Assembly: GCF_030410485.1 (NCBI RefSeq)
Contig: NZ_JAUHHC010000007.1
Coordinates: 124,001 to 188,000, forward strand
Direction of reading: 5' to 3'
DNA from: Roseateles violae
GTDB lineage: Bacteria > Pseudomonadota > Gammaproteobacteria > Burkholderiales > Burkholderiaceae_C
Length of the DNA: 64,000 nt
The translations under genes and the position numbers were made by a program. This document shows positions 34,220 to 43,536 of this stretch, piece by piece (within the stretch, counting starts at the first letter, position 1; the number at the start of each line of letters is the position of its first letter). The notes under the pieces are model-generated. The model was not told where the DNA came from. It ran no database searches and worked only from the letters and a program-made list of their open reading frames with translations.

Positions 34220-37066
34220 TCAGCCGGTATTGCGCAGCCCCGCCGCGATGCCGTTGATCGACAGGTGGATGCCGCGCTGCACGCGCTCCAGCGTCGGGTC
34301 GTCCGCGCGCTTCTCGGGGGCAATCGCGCGGTAGCGGCGCATCAGCTCGACCTGCAGATGGTTCAGCGGGTCGATATAGGGGAAGCGGTGCTCGATCGAG
34401 CGGGCCAGGGCCGGGTTGGCGGCCAGGCGGTCCTTTTCGCCGGTGATCAGGCTCAGCGCTGCCTGCGTGCGCTCGAACTCGGCGCGCACGGCGGTGAAGA
34501 TCTTCTTTCCCAGGCGGCGGTCCTCGACCAGGTCGACATAGCGCTCGGCGATGCCCAGATCGGTCTTGGCCAGCACCATGTCGAGGTTGGACAGGAGCGT
34601 GCGGAAGAAGGGCCACTGGCGGTGCATGCGCTTCAGCAGGGCCAGGCCTTGCTGATGCTGCTCGCTGCCCTCGGCGCCGAGGAAGGCGGCGACGGCCGAG
34701 CCGAAGCCGCACCAGCCGGGCAGGGCGATGCGCGACTGGCCCCAGCTGAAGCCCCAGGGGATCGCGCGCAGATCCTCGATCGCGCGGGTGGCCTTGCGCG
34801 AGGCCGGGCGCGAGCCGATGTTGAGCTCGGCGATCTCGCGGATCGGCGTGGCGGCGAAGAAGTAGTCGGCGAAGCCGGGCGTGTCGTAGACCAGGCCGCG
34901 ATAGGCCTTGAAGCTGGCATCGGACAGGGCCTGGGCCGCGTCGAGGAAGCTCTTCGGCGCGCTCTTGGTCGGGTGCAGCAGCGTGGCCTCCAAGGTCGCG
35001 GCGACCAGGGTTTCCAGATTGCGGCGGCCGATCTCGGGGTTGGCGTACTTGCTGTTGATCACCTCGCCCTGCTCGGTCAGGCGTATCTGGCCGTTCACCG
35101 TGCCGGGCGGCTGGGCCAGGATGGCCTGGTAGCTGGGGCCGCCGCCGCGGCCGACTGTGCCGCCGCGGCCGTGGAACAGGCGCAAGGTGATGCCGTGCGC
35201 GACGCGCAGGCGCGCGAACATCTCGACCAGGGCGATCTCGGCGCGGTACAGCTCCCAGGAGCTGGTGAACATGCCGCCGTCCTTGTTCGAGTCCGAGTAG
35301 CCGAGCATCACGTCCTGCTCGGCGCCGCCGCGCTTGATCAGGGCCGCGATGCCGGGCAGGGCATAGAACTCGGCCATGATGGTCGGCGCCTCGCGCAGGT
35401 CGCCGATGGTCTCGAACAGGGGCACGACGATCAGATCGCTGATGGCATCGCTGGAGTCCAGGGTGCCGCGCAGCAGACCGACTTCCTTCAAGAGCAGCAG
35501 CACTTCCAGGAGGTCGCTGACCGTCTCGGTGTGCGAGATGATGTAGTGGCGCAGCGCCTCGCGGCCGAAGCGGGCCAGCGCCTCGCGCGCCGCCTCGAAG
35601 ATCGCCAATTCGCCTTGCGTCTTCTCGCCGTACGCATGGCCGACGACGCGCAGCGGCCGCGCGTCGGACAGCAGCTTCAGCAGCAGCTCGCGGCGCGCGG
35701 CTTCATCCAGGGCCGCATAGTCGGGCGCGATGCGCGCCGTGGCCAAGAGCTCGGTGATCACCAACTCGTGCTGGTCCGAGCTCTGGCGCAGGTCCAGCGT
35801 GGCCAGATGGAAGCCGAAGACCTGGATCGCCCGCATCAAGGGCTTGAGCCGCGGCGCGATCAGCGCGTCGGCGTGGTGGCTGCGCAGCGAGGCCTCGATC
35901 ACGCGCAGATCGGCCAGCAGCTCTTCGGGGCTGCGATAGGGATCCTGCGGCGCGACCGCGTGGCGCAGCGCCTCGGTGCCGGTCAGCTCGGTCAAGGTCG
36001 CGGCCAGGCGGGCGTACATGCCGGTCAGCGCGCGCCGGTAGGGCTCGTCCATCCGGTGCTCGTTGCGATCGGGGCTGCGCTCGGCCAGGGTCTGCATCTC
36101 GGGCGTGATGCGCGCCAGCCGGTAGGAGATCGACAGCTCGGCGCCGAGCTCGTGCAGCTCGGTCAGATAGTGGCGCAGCGCGACCTCGCCCTGGCGGCGC
36201 AGCGCATGGTTCAGCGTCGCGGCCGTCACATTCGGGTTGCCGTCGCGGTCGCCGCCTATCCAGTGGCCCATGCGCAGAAAGCTGTTCAGCTCATGGCCGG
36301 GCAGAGCCTCCTCGAGCTCGGCATAGAGCTTGGGAATCTCGCGCAGAAAGGTCGCGTGGTAGTAGGACAGCGCGTTCTCGATCTCGTCGGCGACGGTCAG
36401 CTTCGAATAGCGCAGCATGCGGGTCTGCCAGAGCTGGGTCACGCGGGCGCGCAGCAGCGCCTCGTTGTCGCGCAGCTCGCGCTCGGTGTGCAGGCCGTCG
36501 CGGCGCTCGACCAGGCCGGCGATCGCGCGCTCGGCGTCGAGGATGCTCTTGCGCTGCACCTCGGTCGGGTGGGCTGTCAGCACCGGCGAGATGAAGCCAT
36601 GCTGCAGGCTGCGGGCGATCTCGGCCGGGCGCACGCCGGCCTCGTGCAGGCGCTCCAGCGCAAAGGCCAGCGAGCCCTCGGCCAGGCTGCCGGCGCGCTC
36701 GTGGATCTCGCGGCGGCGCACATGGTGGCGGTCCTCGGCGATATTGGCCAGGTGCGAGAAATAGCTGAAGGCGCGGATCACGCTGACCGTCTGCTCGCCG
36801 GACAGGCTCTTCAAGAGCTTGTCGAAAGTCTTGCCGGCCTGGGCGTCGCGCTTCAGCCGGAAGGCGACCGAGAGCTTGCGGATGCGCTCGACCAGTTCGT
36901 AGGCCTCGCGGCCCTCCTGCTCGCGGATCACCTCGCCGAGGATGCGGCCCAGCAGGCGGATGTCCTCCATCAGGGGCTTGTTCTTGTCGTTGGCGGCGGC
37001 GCTCTTGCGCGGCGCGGCGGCGGATTTGGAGGGCTTGGCGACGGACTTGGCGGGCTTGGCAGGCAT
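34220..37066 (-). CDS. ppc: Phosphoenolpyruvate carboxylase
   Basis: The 948-aa enzyme fixes bicarbonate onto phosphoenolpyruvate to make oxaloacetate, refilling the TCA cycle. Conserved blocks are all seen: [20 protein letters not shown] (catalytic His), [46 protein letters not shown], and the C-terminal [13 protein letters not shown]. It is longer than E. coli Ppc (883 aa), partly through a Lys/Ala/Ser/Pro-rich N-terminal extension of about 30 residues. It is divergent from hemC; the 90 bases between them hold overlapping inverted repeats. Confidence 0.95.
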   Translation of the reverse strand: MPAKPAKSVAKPSKSAAAPRKSAAANDKNKPLMEDIRLLGRILGEVIREQEGREAYELVERIRKLSVAFRLKRDAQAGKTFDKLLKSLSGEQTVSVIRAFSYFSHLANIAEDRHHVRRREIHERAGSLAEGSLAFALERLHEAGVRPAEIARSLQHGFISPVLTAHPTEVQRKSILDAERAIAGLVERRDGLHTERELRDNEALLRARVTQLWQTRMLRYSKLTVADEIENALSYYHATFLREIPKLYAELEEALPGHELNSFLRMGHWIGGDRDGNPNVTAATLNHALRRQGEVALRHYLTELHELGAELSISYRLARITPEMQTLAERSPDRNEHRMDEPYRRALTGMYARLAATLTELTGTEALRHAVAPQDPYRSPEELLADLRVIEASLRSHHADALIAPRLKPLMRAIQVFGFHLATLDLRQSSDQHELVITELLATARIAPDYAALDEAARRELLLKLLSDARPLRVVGHAYGEKTQGELAIFEAAREALARFGREALRHYIISHTETVSDLLEVLLLLKEVGLLRGTLDSSDAISDLIVVPLFETIGDLREAPTIMAEFYALPGIAALIKRGGAEQDVMLGYSDSNKDGGMFTSSWELYRAEIALVEMFARLRVAHGITLRLFHGRGGTVGRGGGPSYQAILAQPPGTVNGQIRLTEQGEVINSKYANPEIGRRNLETLVAATLEATLLHPTKSAPKSFLDAAQALSDASFKAYRGLVYDTPGFADYFFAATPIREIAELNIGSRPASRKATRAIEDLRAIPWGFSWGQSRIALPGWCGFGSAVAAFLGAEGSEQHQQGLALLKRMHRQWPFFRTLLSNLDMVLAKTDLGIAERYVDLVEDRRLGKKIFTAVRAEFERTQAALSLITGEKDRLAANPALARSIEHRFPYIDPLNHLQVELMRRYRAIAPEKRADDPTLERVQRGIHLSINGIAAGLRNTG

Positions 37067-37087
37067 GGGAGGCTCGTCAGAGGGTGT

Positions 37088-37104
37088 GTAACGAAGTTAC
37101 GTAA
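37088..37104. promoter_or_regulatory. Overlapping palindromes between ppc and hemC
   Basis: GTAAC-GAA-GTTAC (37088-37100) overlaps the palindrome TTACGTAA (37097-37104). This AT-richer element sits in the middle of the 90-base divergent promoter region and is a candidate operator. The protein that would bind is not known. Confidence 0.4.
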
Positions 37105-37156
37105 ATCCGACTTTAGCAGTTTCTTTGGCGGCGCAGGCCTCATCGATAATCGGCGC

Positions 37157-38086
37157 ATGAGTCAGGACAACAACACCATCACCATCGCAACGCGCGAGAG
37201 CCGGCTGGCGCTGTGGCAGGCCGAGCATGTGAAGGCGCTGCTCGAACAGCAGGGCCGGCGCGTCGAATTGCTGGGCATGACCACCCGCGGCGACCAGATC
37301 CTCGACCGCACGCTGTCCAAGGTCGGCGGCAAGGGCCTGTTCGTCAAGGAGCTGGAGACGGCGCTGGAAGAGGGGCGCGCGCAGCTGGCCGTGCATTCGC
37401 TGAAGGACGTGCCCATGGACCTGCCCCAGGGCTTCGAGCTGGTCGCCATCCTCGAGCGTGAGGATCCGCGCGACGCCTTCGTCTCGAACCAGTACGCGAG
37501 CCTGGCCGAACTGCCGCAGGGCGCCCTGGTCGGCACCTCCAGCCTGCGCCGCGTCGTGCAGCTGAAGGCGCTGCGGCCCGATCTGCGCATCGAGCCGCTG
37601 CGCGGCAATCTGGATACGCGGCTGCGCAAGCTCGACGAGGGCGGCTACGACGCGATCGTGCTGGCCGCCGCCGGCCTGATGCGCCTGGGCCTGGCCGAGC
37701 GCATCCGCAGCCGCTTCAGCGAGACCGAGATGATTCCCTGCGCGGGCCAGGGCGCGCTGGGCCTGGAAGTGCGGGCCGACGCGACGGCGCTGAAGGCGGC
37801 GCTGGCGCCGATGAAGCATCAGCCGACCTGGCTGGCCACGCAGGCCGAGCGGGCGGTGTCGCGCGAGCTTGGCGGCAGCTGCAGCATGCCCCTGGCCGCC
37901 CACGCGCGCTGGGACGGCGGGTCCCTGCAGCTGGCCGTCGCGCTGGGCCATCCGGAGCAGACCGAACGGGCGCTGCTGAAGGCGCAGCTGGCCGCCCCGG
38001 TGCGCAGCGAGGCCGAGGCCCGCGCGCTCGGTGCCCGCGCGGCCCAGGCCTTGCGCGAGCAGGGCGCCGCCGCCTACCTGGCCTGA
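37157..38086 (+). CDS. hemC: Porphobilinogen deaminase (hydroxymethylbilane synthase)
   Basis: The 309-aa enzyme links four porphobilinogens into hydroxymethylbilane. The N-terminal [20 protein letters not shown], the catalytic-Asp region [11 protein letters not shown], and the dipyrromethane-cofactor Cys242 in [11 protein letters not shown] are present; the Cys number is the same as in E. coli. The true start is the ATG at 37157, six bases after a GATAAT -10-like hexamer, so the mRNA may be leaderless. It is followed after 13 bases by hemD. Confidence 0.95.
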   Translation: MSQDNNTITIATRESRLALWQAEHVKALLEQQGRRVELLGMTTRGDQILDRTLSKVGGKGLFVKELETALEEGRAQLAVHSLKDVPMDLPQGFELVAILEREDPRDAFVSNQYASLAELPQGALVGTSSLRRVVQLKALRPDLRIEPLRGNLDTRLRKLDEGGYDAIVLAAAGLMRLGLAERIRSRFSETEMIPCAGQGALGLEVRADATALKAALAPMKHQPTWLATQAERAVSRELGGSCSMPLAAHARWDGGSLQLAVALGHPEQTERALLKAQLAAPVRSEAEARALGARAAQALREQGAAAYLA

Positions 38087-38099
38087 GGCGCGGCCGGCC

Positions 38100-38900
38100 A
38101 TGCCCGCCGCGGACCGCTTGACGCTGGTGCTGACCCGGCCGCGGCAGCAGGCCGGGGACTGGCTCGCGCGCCTGGCCGAGCAGGGTGTGGAGGCGCTCAG
38201 CCTGCCGCTGCTGGAGATCGATGCCGGCGCGGCCGAGGCGGCCGATGCCGCCTGGGCCGCCTTGCCCGATGCGGCGCTGGCCATGTTCGTCAGTCCGAAC
38301 GCGGTCGAGCATTTCTTTGCCCGCCGACCGGCCGGCGCCGCCTGGCCGGCGCAGACCCTGGCCGCCTGCGTCGGGCCGGGCAGCGCGCGTGCGCTGGAAG
38401 CGGCCGGTGTGCCCGCCGGGCAGATCGTCCAGCCGCCGGCCGACGCGGCCAGCCTCGACTCCGAACATCTGTGGCCGCAGCTGGCCGGCCATGACTGGCG
38501 GGGCCGGCTGGCCCTGCTGCTGCGTGGCGAGGGCGGGCGCGACTGGCTGGCCCAGCGTCTGCGCGAGCACGGCGCCCGTACCCTCTACTTCAGCGTCTAC
38601 CGCCGCCGCGCGCCGCGCTTCGACGCGGCGCAGCGCGCGCTGCTGGACGCGATCGTGGCGGCACCGGATCGCCATGTCTGGCTGTTCAGCAGCGCCGAGG
38701 CGGTCGGGCATCTGCCGGAGCTGGCAGCGCAGGACTGGTCGGCGGGCCGCTGCATCTGCACCCACGAGCGCATCGCCGAGGCCGCGCGGCGCCTGGGTTT
38801 CGGGCATGTGGTTTTGGCGCGACCGGAGGCCGCGGCCATCGCCGCCGCGCTCGAAGCGATGCAGGGGCGAACCTACAATCGTCCGCATCGTGATCGATAG
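38100..38900 (+). CDS. hemD: Uroporphyrinogen-III synthase
   Basis: The 266-aa enzyme closes hydroxymethylbilane to uroporphyrinogen III. Sequence conservation in this family is low, but the start LTLVLTRPRQQAGDWLARL, the hinge VSPNAVEHFFAR, and WLFSSAEAVGHLPEL are typical, and the gene follows hemC directly. Its last eleven bases overlap the proposed GTG start of hemX. Confidence 0.9.
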   Translation: MPAADRLTLVLTRPRQQAGDWLARLAEQGVEALSLPLLEIDAGAAEAADAAWAALPDAALAMFVSPNAVEHFFARRPAGAAWPAQTLAACVGPGSARALEAAGVPAGQIVQPPADAASLDSEHLWPQLAGHDWRGRLALLLRGEGGRDWLAQRLREHGARTLYFSVYRRRAPRFDAAQRALLDAIVAAPDRHVWLFSSAEAVGHLPELAAQDWSAGRCICTHERIAEAARRLGFGHVVLARPEAAAIAAALEAMQGRTYNRPHRDR

Positions 38901-40041
38901 CCCCCCCAACCCTGCTGCCGACGGCCCCGCGCCGAATCCCGCCGTCCCGCCCGCCGCCGTTGCGCCTGCCGCGCCCGGCCTGCCGACCTGGCTGTCCCTC
39001 CTCATGCTGCTGCTGGCGCTGGCCTGCGTGGTCGCGATCGGCCTGGCCTGGCAGAGCCTGAACCGCCAGCAGGCGGTCGAGCAGGAACTGGTGCGGCGCC
39101 AGGAAGCCGGCCGCCAGGACGCCGGCGAGGCGCGTGCGACGGCGCGCCAGTCGCAGGAGTTGAGCCGCGACACCGCCGCCAAGCTGGCCCTGCTGGAGGC
39201 GCGGCTGGCCGAGGTGGCCTTGCAGCGCGGCCAGCTGGAGGAGTTGATCCAGTCGATGTCGCGCTCGCGGGACGAGAACGTGATCGGCGATATCGAGGCC
39301 TCGATTCGCGTTGCCCTGCAGCAGAGCTCGATCACCGGCAGCGCCGAGCCGCTGGTCGCGACCCTGCGCCAGGCCGACGAGCGCCTCCTGCGCTACAAGC
39401 AGCCGCGCATGGAAGGCGTGCGCCGCGCGGTCGCCCGCGATCTGGACCGCGTCAAGGCGGTCAGCGTGGTCGACGTGTCGACGCTGACGATCAAGCTTGA
39501 CGAGGTCGTGCGCCTGCTCGATGAGTTGCCGCTGCTGTCGAATGCCGAGCGTGCCAGCGAGGCCGCGCGGCCGCGCGGCACCGAGGCGCCGAAGGCGGTC
39601 GCCCGGCCGGCGGCGGCGCCCGCTGAGGCGGCCGATGCCGACGAGGGGCCGGTGGCGAGCTGGTGGCGCCAGGCGCGCGGCCAATGGCTGGCATGGAGCG
39701 CACGCGTCTGGGACGAGGCGCGCAGCCTCTTGCGCGTGACCCGCATCGAACATCCGGAGGGCATGCTGATCGCGCCGGAGCAGAGCTTCTTCCTGCGCGA
39801 GAACCTCAAGCTGCGCCTGCTGAACGCGCGGCTGGCCCTGCTGAGCCGCCAGTTCGATACCGCGCAGGCCGATCTGCGCGATACGCAGGAGATGCTCAAC
39901 CGCTACTTCGACACCCGTTCGCGCAAGGTCGTCTCGGCCAGCGAGCTGCTGCGCCAGGTCGCCGGCCAGGCGCGCCAGGTCAATGTGCCGCGGCCCGACG
40001 ACACGCTGGCGGCGCTGGCCGCCGCGGCGGCCGGACGCTGA
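38890..40041 (+). CDS. hemX: HemX-like membrane protein of the heme operon
   Basis: This roughly 383-aa protein is often annotated as uroporphyrinogen-III methyltransferase-like but lacks methyltransferase motifs. It has a Pro/Ala-rich N-terminus, one membrane helix (about residues 30-55, LSLLMLLLALACVVAIGLAW), and a long coiled coil rich in Gln, Glu, Arg and Ala. A periplasmic helical domain with FLRENLKLRLLNARLALLSR follows. The start is inferred to be a GTG at 38890, overlapping hemD; no ATG fits. It probably works with HemY at the inner membrane. Confidence 0.85.
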   Translation: MIDSPPNPAADGPAPNPAVPPAAVAPAAPGLPTWLSLLMLLLALACVVAIGLAWQSLNRQQAVEQELVRRQEAGRQDAGEARATARQSQELSRDTAAKLALLEARLAEVALQRGQLEELIQSMSRSRDENVIGDIEASIRVALQQSSITGSAEPLVATLRQADERLLRYKQPRMEGVRRAVARDLDRVKAVSVVDVSTLTIKLDEVVRLLDELPLLSNAERASEAARPRGTEAPKAVARPAAAPAEAADADEGPVASWWRQARGQWLAWSARVWDEARSLLRVTRIEHPEGMLIAPEQSFFLRENLKLRLLNARLALLSRQFDTAQADLRDTQEMLNRYFDTRSRKVVSASELLRQVAGQARQVNVPRPDDTLAALAAAAAGR

Positions 40042-40059
40042 TCGGGGGCCATCGCCATC

Positions 40060-41295
40060 ATGCGTACCGTGATCTGGCTGGTGCTGCTGTTCGCCGTGGC
40101 CGTCGTTGCCGCGCTGACCCTGGGCAGCAACGACGGCCTGGCCTCCTTCTACTGGAACGGCTGGCGGCTCGATGTCTCGCTGAATCTGTTCCTCCTGGTC
40201 CTGGTCGGCAGCTGCTTCGCGCTGGTGACGGCGATCAACACGCTCAACTCGCTGGTCAGCCTGCCACGGCGTGCGCGCGAATGGCGGGTCGCGCAGCGCG
40301 AGCGCAGTGCGCAGTTGGCCTTGCGCGAGGCGCTGGCCGAGTTTTTCGGTGCCCGCTACAGCCGCGCACAGAAGGCGGCGCAGAAGGCGCTGAGCATCCA
40401 GGCGCAGACACCCGAGCTGGCGCAGGACCAGGACTTCACCGCGCTGAGCCACCTGATGGCGGCCGGCAGCGCGCACCGGCTGCAGGACCGCCGCCGGCGC
40501 GACGAGCATTTGCAGCAGGCGCTGGGCCTGGCCAGGCGCGGCGCGCTGGAGGAGGGCGCGCGGCTGCTGGCGGCCGAATGGGCGCTGGACGATCGCGATG
40601 CCGGCCGCGCGCTGAGTCTGCTGGCCGAGCTGAGTCCCGGCGTCGGCCGGCGCACGCAGGCGCTGCGGCTGAAGCTGCAGGCCGCGCGGCTGGCCGCCAA
40701 TCCGCTGGAGGCGCTGCGTACCGCGCGGCTGCTGGCCAAGCACCAGGCCTTCTCCAAGGTTGCCGCGCAGGGCCTGCTGCGCTCACTGGCCTTCGAGGCC
40801 CTGAGCAGCGCCCGCGACGTCGATCAGCTGCGCCAGGCCTGGCAGCAACTGGACAGTGCCGACCGGCGCGATCCGATCGTTGCTTCGCGCGCCGCGCAAT
40901 GCGCCGCGACCCTGGGCGCGCCCGATGATGGACGCGGCTGGCTGCGGCCCTTCTGGGACGATATCGGCGAGCTGACGGCCGACGAGCGCGTCGCGCTGGC
41001 CGAGGCCCTGGTGCCGGTCTTGCCCGGCCTGGGCCCCGAATGGCTGCAGCGGCTCGAAGCCGCCGTCGCCCGCTTCCCGCGCGACCGGCATCTGGTCTAC
41101 GCGCTGGGCCATGCGCTGGCCGAGCGCCAGCTCTGGGGCAAGGCGCGCCTGCTGCTGGAGCAGGTGGCCGACGATCGTGCGATGCCGGTCGCCGCGCGCC
41201 GGCGCAGCTGGATGATGCTGGCGCAGCTGGCCGAGCGCGATGGCGATCTGGAGCGCCGCGCGCGCTGCCACGAGGCGGCGGCCTCGCTGCCCTGA
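40060..41295 (+). CDS. hemY: HemY family TPR membrane protein
   Basis: This 411-aa protein has the HemY N-terminal domain: two membrane helices (about 3-22 and 41-62) around GSNDGLASFYWNGWRLDVSL. The motif RREWR-like PRRAREWRVAQRERSAQL follows, then TPR-like repeats to the end. This HemY is not protoporphyrinogen oxidase; its role in heme synthesis is unsettled, though it co-occurs with hemCDX. It is the last gene of the hem operon. Confidence 0.92.
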   Translation: MRTVIWLVLLFAVAVVAALTLGSNDGLASFYWNGWRLDVSLNLFLLVLVGSCFALVTAINTLNSLVSLPRRAREWRVAQRERSAQLALREALAEFFGARYSRAQKAAQKALSIQAQTPELAQDQDFTALSHLMAAGSAHRLQDRRRRDEHLQQALGLARRGALEEGARLLAAEWALDDRDAGRALSLLAELSPGVGRRTQALRLKLQAARLAANPLEALRTARLLAKHQAFSKVAAQGLLRSLAFEALSSARDVDQLRQAWQQLDSADRRDPIVASRAAQCAATLGAPDDGRGWLRPFWDDIGELTADERVALAEALVPVLPGLGPEWLQRLEAAVARFPRDRHLVYALGHALAERQLWGKARLLLEQVADDRAMPVAARRRSWMMLAQLAERDGDLERRARCHEAAASLP

Positions 41296-41327
41296 GCCAG
41301 CGAGTCGAACAAAAAAACCGGCTCTCC

Positions 41328-41356
41328 TTGGAGAGACTAAAAAACCATGCTATAGT
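41328..41356 (+). promoter_or_regulatory. Promoter of the first tRNA-Arg unit
   Basis: TTGGAG (41328-41333) and TATAGT (41351-41356) are 17 bases apart, with the tRNA starting 11 bases after the -10. The -35 lies within the inverted repeat CTCTC-CTTG-GAGAG (41322-41335). Confidence 0.65.
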
Positions 41357-41366
41357 GCAAGGCTTC

Positions 41367-41443
41367 GCGGCTGTAGCTCAGTTGGATAGAGTACTTGGCT
41401 ACGAACCAAGGGGTCGTGGGTTCGAATCCTGCCAGCCGCACCA
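41367..41443 (+). tRNA. tRNA-Arg(ACG), copy 1
   Basis: The 77-base sequence folds as a tRNA: acceptor arm GCGGCTG/CAGCCGC, D arm with AGCTCAGTTGGATAGAG, anticodon stem CTTGG/CCAAG around loop CTACGAA (anticodon ACG, read as ICG), T arm GTGGG-TTCGAAT-CCTGC. The discriminator is A and CCA is encoded. Confidence 0.97.
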
Positions 41444-41460
41444 ATAATAAGAAGAGAATC

Positions 41461-41492
41461 AACGGGCCAGACGTGCAAACGTCTGGCCCGTT
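41461..41492 (+). terminator. Terminator of tRNA-Arg copy 1
   Basis: A perfect 14-bp stem (AACGGGCCAGACGT and its complement) closes a GCAA loop and ends in TTTT. It follows the tRNA by 17 bases. Confidence 0.9.
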
Positions 41493-41607
41493 TTCCTTTG
41501 CGGCTTCGCAAGGCGCTGCGGTTTGGTTGCGCGCCGCCTTGCTTCATGGACCCGGGCAGTGACAATGCCCCGATGCCCAAGCCCGAAGCCGCGTCGCCCT
41601 CGCGTTC

Positions 41608-43326
41608 ATGTCGCTGATCCGCCTGCTCCGCATCGTCGCGCTGCTGCTGGTGGTGGTCACGGTGGCCTTGCTGGCGCTGCTGACCGGTGGGGCCTTGCAT
41701 GAGCTGGAGCGGAGCAGCCGGGCGCTGGCGGCGGTGGAGGAATTGCGGCTGGCGCTGCTGGTGGCCGAAAAGGCCTCGCGCGAGCGCGGACCCAGCAATG
41801 GCTGGCTCGGCGAGCCGCTGCCGCATACCGCGCCGGCCCGTCAGCGCCTCGACGAGGCGCGGGGCAAGACCGATGCGGCCTTCGCGGCCCTGCTGGTACG
41901 ACCCGACTCGGTCGTGCCCGATCGAGAGCCGCAGCTGGCGCGGGCGAGGCTGGCGCTGGAGCAGGCGCGCCAGCAGATCGATCGCGTCGCCGCCGAGCCG
42001 CTGGCGCAGCGCTCGTCCGAGGCGATCGCTGCCTGCGTGCAAGCGATGGTGGCGGTGATCCGGCAGCTCGCCCCGCTGGTCAGCCAGCTGGCCAACGAGG
42101 CGCAGAACGACTATCCGCCGATCGGCGATCCGCTGCAGGCCGCGCGGCTGAGCGCCGAGTTGCGCGAGTACGCCGGCCTGCTGGGCTCGCATTTCACCGC
42201 CGCGCTGGCGGCGGGTCGGCCGATGACGCGGGCCGAGCTCGACGCGGTCCAGCACACGCGCGGCCGCATCGACCAGCTGCGCTTTCTGATCTCGGTGCGC
42301 CTGGCCCGGCCACAGAGCGGCACGCCGACGGCCGAGCTCTGGGAGCGCGCGCAGCAACGCTATTTCGGCACGGCGCTGCCGCTGGCCGAGCAGGTCATCA
42401 CCGCCAGCCAGGCCGGCCAGGCACATGCGCTGAGCCCGGCCGCTTTTGCCGAGGCCTATGTGCCGGACATGAACTCGATCCTCGAGGTGCGCGACGCGCT
42501 GCTCGAGCAGTCGCTGGACGGCGCGCGCGCCGCGCGGCGCGAGGCCCTGGGCCTGCTGGGCCTGGTGCTGATCGGTGCAGTGGCGATGGTGGCGGGCCTG
42601 GTGGGGCTGCTGCTGCTGGTGCGGCGGCGCGTCCTCGGGCCGCTGGCGGCGATCGCACAGGCCGTCGACGAGCTGGCCGCGAACCGGCCACTGACGACGC
42701 TGACCCCGCTGCCGCAGGCGCCGGCCGAGGATGGACTGGCCGCGTTGATCCAGGCCGTGCGTGCGCTGCAGGAGCGCACGCAGCGGCTGGCGCTGGAGAA
42801 GGAGCGCGATTCGCTGATTGAGCAGCTGCGCAGTCAATCGAATACCGATGCGCTGACCGGCCTGCTGAACCGGCGTGGCGTCTTCGAGGCGGGCGAGCAT
42901 CTGCTGGAGCAGGCGCGCCGGCACGGCTTCGGCGTGACCGCCATCCTGCTTGACGTCGACCATTTCAAGCGCTTCAACGACGAGCTGGGTCATGCCGGCG
43001 GCGATGCCGCGCTGCTCGAGGTGGCCGAAGTGATCCGCGCGCAGATGCGCCGCAGCGATCTGGCCGGACGGCTCGGCGGCGAGGAATTCATCCTCTTGCT
43101 GAGCCATTGCGAGCTCGAGCTCAGCGAGCGCTTCGCGGAGCGCATGCGCAGCGAGCTCGAACAGTTGCCGCCGCGCGCCCAGGGACTGGCGCTGACGGCC
43201 AGCTTCGGCGTGGCCGGCTTTCCGGGGCATGGCGCGAGCCTGGATGAATTGATCTCGCGCGCCGACAAGGCCATGTATCGCGCGAAGACGGCCGGCCGGA
43301 ACCAGGCCATGACCGTCTCGGCCTGA
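41608..43326 (+). CDS. Membrane-bound diguanylate cyclase
   Basis: The 572-aa protein makes c-di-GMP. It has an N-terminal membrane helix (about 8-30) and a periplasmic helical sensor region (about 35-310, with coiled-coil character and no recognised domain). A second helix (about 312-335), a HAMP-like linker and a GGDEF domain (about 410-570) follow. The active site is Gly490-Gly-Glu-Glu-Phe494, which is compatible with activity. The product-inhibition site Arg481-x-x-Asp484 lies five residues before it. The gene stands alone between two tRNA-Arg units. The ATG at 41608 begins the first helix; an ATG at 41573 is out of frame. Confidence 0.92.
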   Translation: MSLIRLLRIVALLLVVVTVALLALLTGGALHELERSSRALAAVEELRLALLVAEKASRERGPSNGWLGEPLPHTAPARQRLDEARGKTDAAFAALLVRPDSVVPDREPQLARARLALEQARQQIDRVAAEPLAQRSSEAIAACVQAMVAVIRQLAPLVSQLANEAQNDYPPIGDPLQAARLSAELREYAGLLGSHFTAALAAGRPMTRAELDAVQHTRGRIDQLRFLISVRLARPQSGTPTAELWERAQQRYFGTALPLAEQVITASQAGQAHALSPAAFAEAYVPDMNSILEVRDALLEQSLDGARAARREALGLLGLVLIGAVAMVAGLVGLLLLVRRRVLGPLAAIAQAVDELAANRPLTTLTPLPQAPAEDGLAALIQAVRALQERTQRLALEKERDSLIEQLRSQSNTDALTGLLNRRGVFEAGEHLLEQARRHGFGVTAILLDVDHFKRFNDELGHAGGDAALLEVAEVIRAQMRRSDLAGRLGGEEFILLLSHCELELSERFAERMRSELEQLPPRAQGLALTASFGVAGFPGHGASLDELISRADKAMYRAKTAGRNQAMTVSA

Positions 43327-43336
43327 TACTGGCCGC

Positions 43337-43373
43337 ATTCTTTTTGGACTTCTTCCAAAAAGAATGCTATAGT
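43337..43373 (+). promoter_or_regulatory. Inverted repeat and promoter of the second tRNA-Arg unit
   Basis: ATTCTTTTTGGA (43337-43348) and TCCAAAAAGAAT (43354-43365) form a perfect 12-bp inverted repeat. The candidate -35 TTGGAC (43344-43349) falls inside it, and the -10 TATAGT is at 43368-43373 (18-base spacing). The repeat may also stop transcription coming out of the cyclase gene. Confidence 0.6.
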
Positions 43374-43383
43374 GCAAGGCTTC

Positions 43384-43460
43384 GCGGCTGTAGCTCAGTT
43401 GGATAGAGTACTTGGCTACGAACCAAGGGGTCGTGGGTTCGAATCCTGCCAGCCGCGCCA
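43384..43460 (+). tRNA. tRNA-Arg(ACG), copy 2
   Basis: It is identical to copy 1 except that the discriminator base before the encoded CCA is G (43457) instead of A. All stems are intact and the anticodon is ACG. Confidence 0.97.
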
Positions 43461-43478
43461 AACAATAAGAAGAGAATC

Positions 43479-43510
43479 AACGGGCCAGATGCGCAAGCGT
43501 CTGGCCCGTT
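43479..43510 (+). terminator. Terminator of tRNA-Arg copy 2
   Basis: A 14-bp stem with one G-T pair closes the same GCAA loop as copy 1, followed by TT. Compared with copy 1, one pair has changed on both sides (T-A to C-G) and one on one side only (C-G to T-G), so the stem is preserved. Confidence 0.85.
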
Positions 43511-43536
43511 TTCCATTGGGCGATCAACCGCCGCGT

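Larger units (their letters stand above)
41347..41496 (+). repeat. Direct repeat copy 1: tRNA-Arg transcription unit
   Basis: About 150 bases, from the promoter -10 through tRNA and terminator, recur at 43364-43514 with few changes. The two copies are 2,017 bases apart and flank the diguanylate cyclase gene. Confidence 0.9.
43364..43514 (+). repeat. Direct repeat copy 2: tRNA-Arg transcription unit
   Basis: This is the second copy of the repeat at 41347-41496. It differs by the discriminator base, one inserted A after the CCA, and changes in the terminator stem. Confidence 0.9.

Noticed and set aside
34034-37156. Open frame on the plus strand joined in frame to hemC (1350 codons in all)
   Set aside because: The part before 37157 is antisense to ppc and has low-complexity Gln/Gly/Leu/Ala composition. 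Only the hemC part is protein-like.
38890-40041. SAM-dependent uroporphyrinogen-III methyltransferase
   Set aside because: The HemX name is sometimes given this function, but the protein is a membrane helix plus coiled coil with no SAM-binding glycine motifs.
41347-43514. Composite transposon or genomic island at the tRNA-Arg repeats
   Set aside because: No integrase, transposase or terminal inverted repeats are present. The repeats are complete tRNA transcription units, and a tandem duplication explains them.
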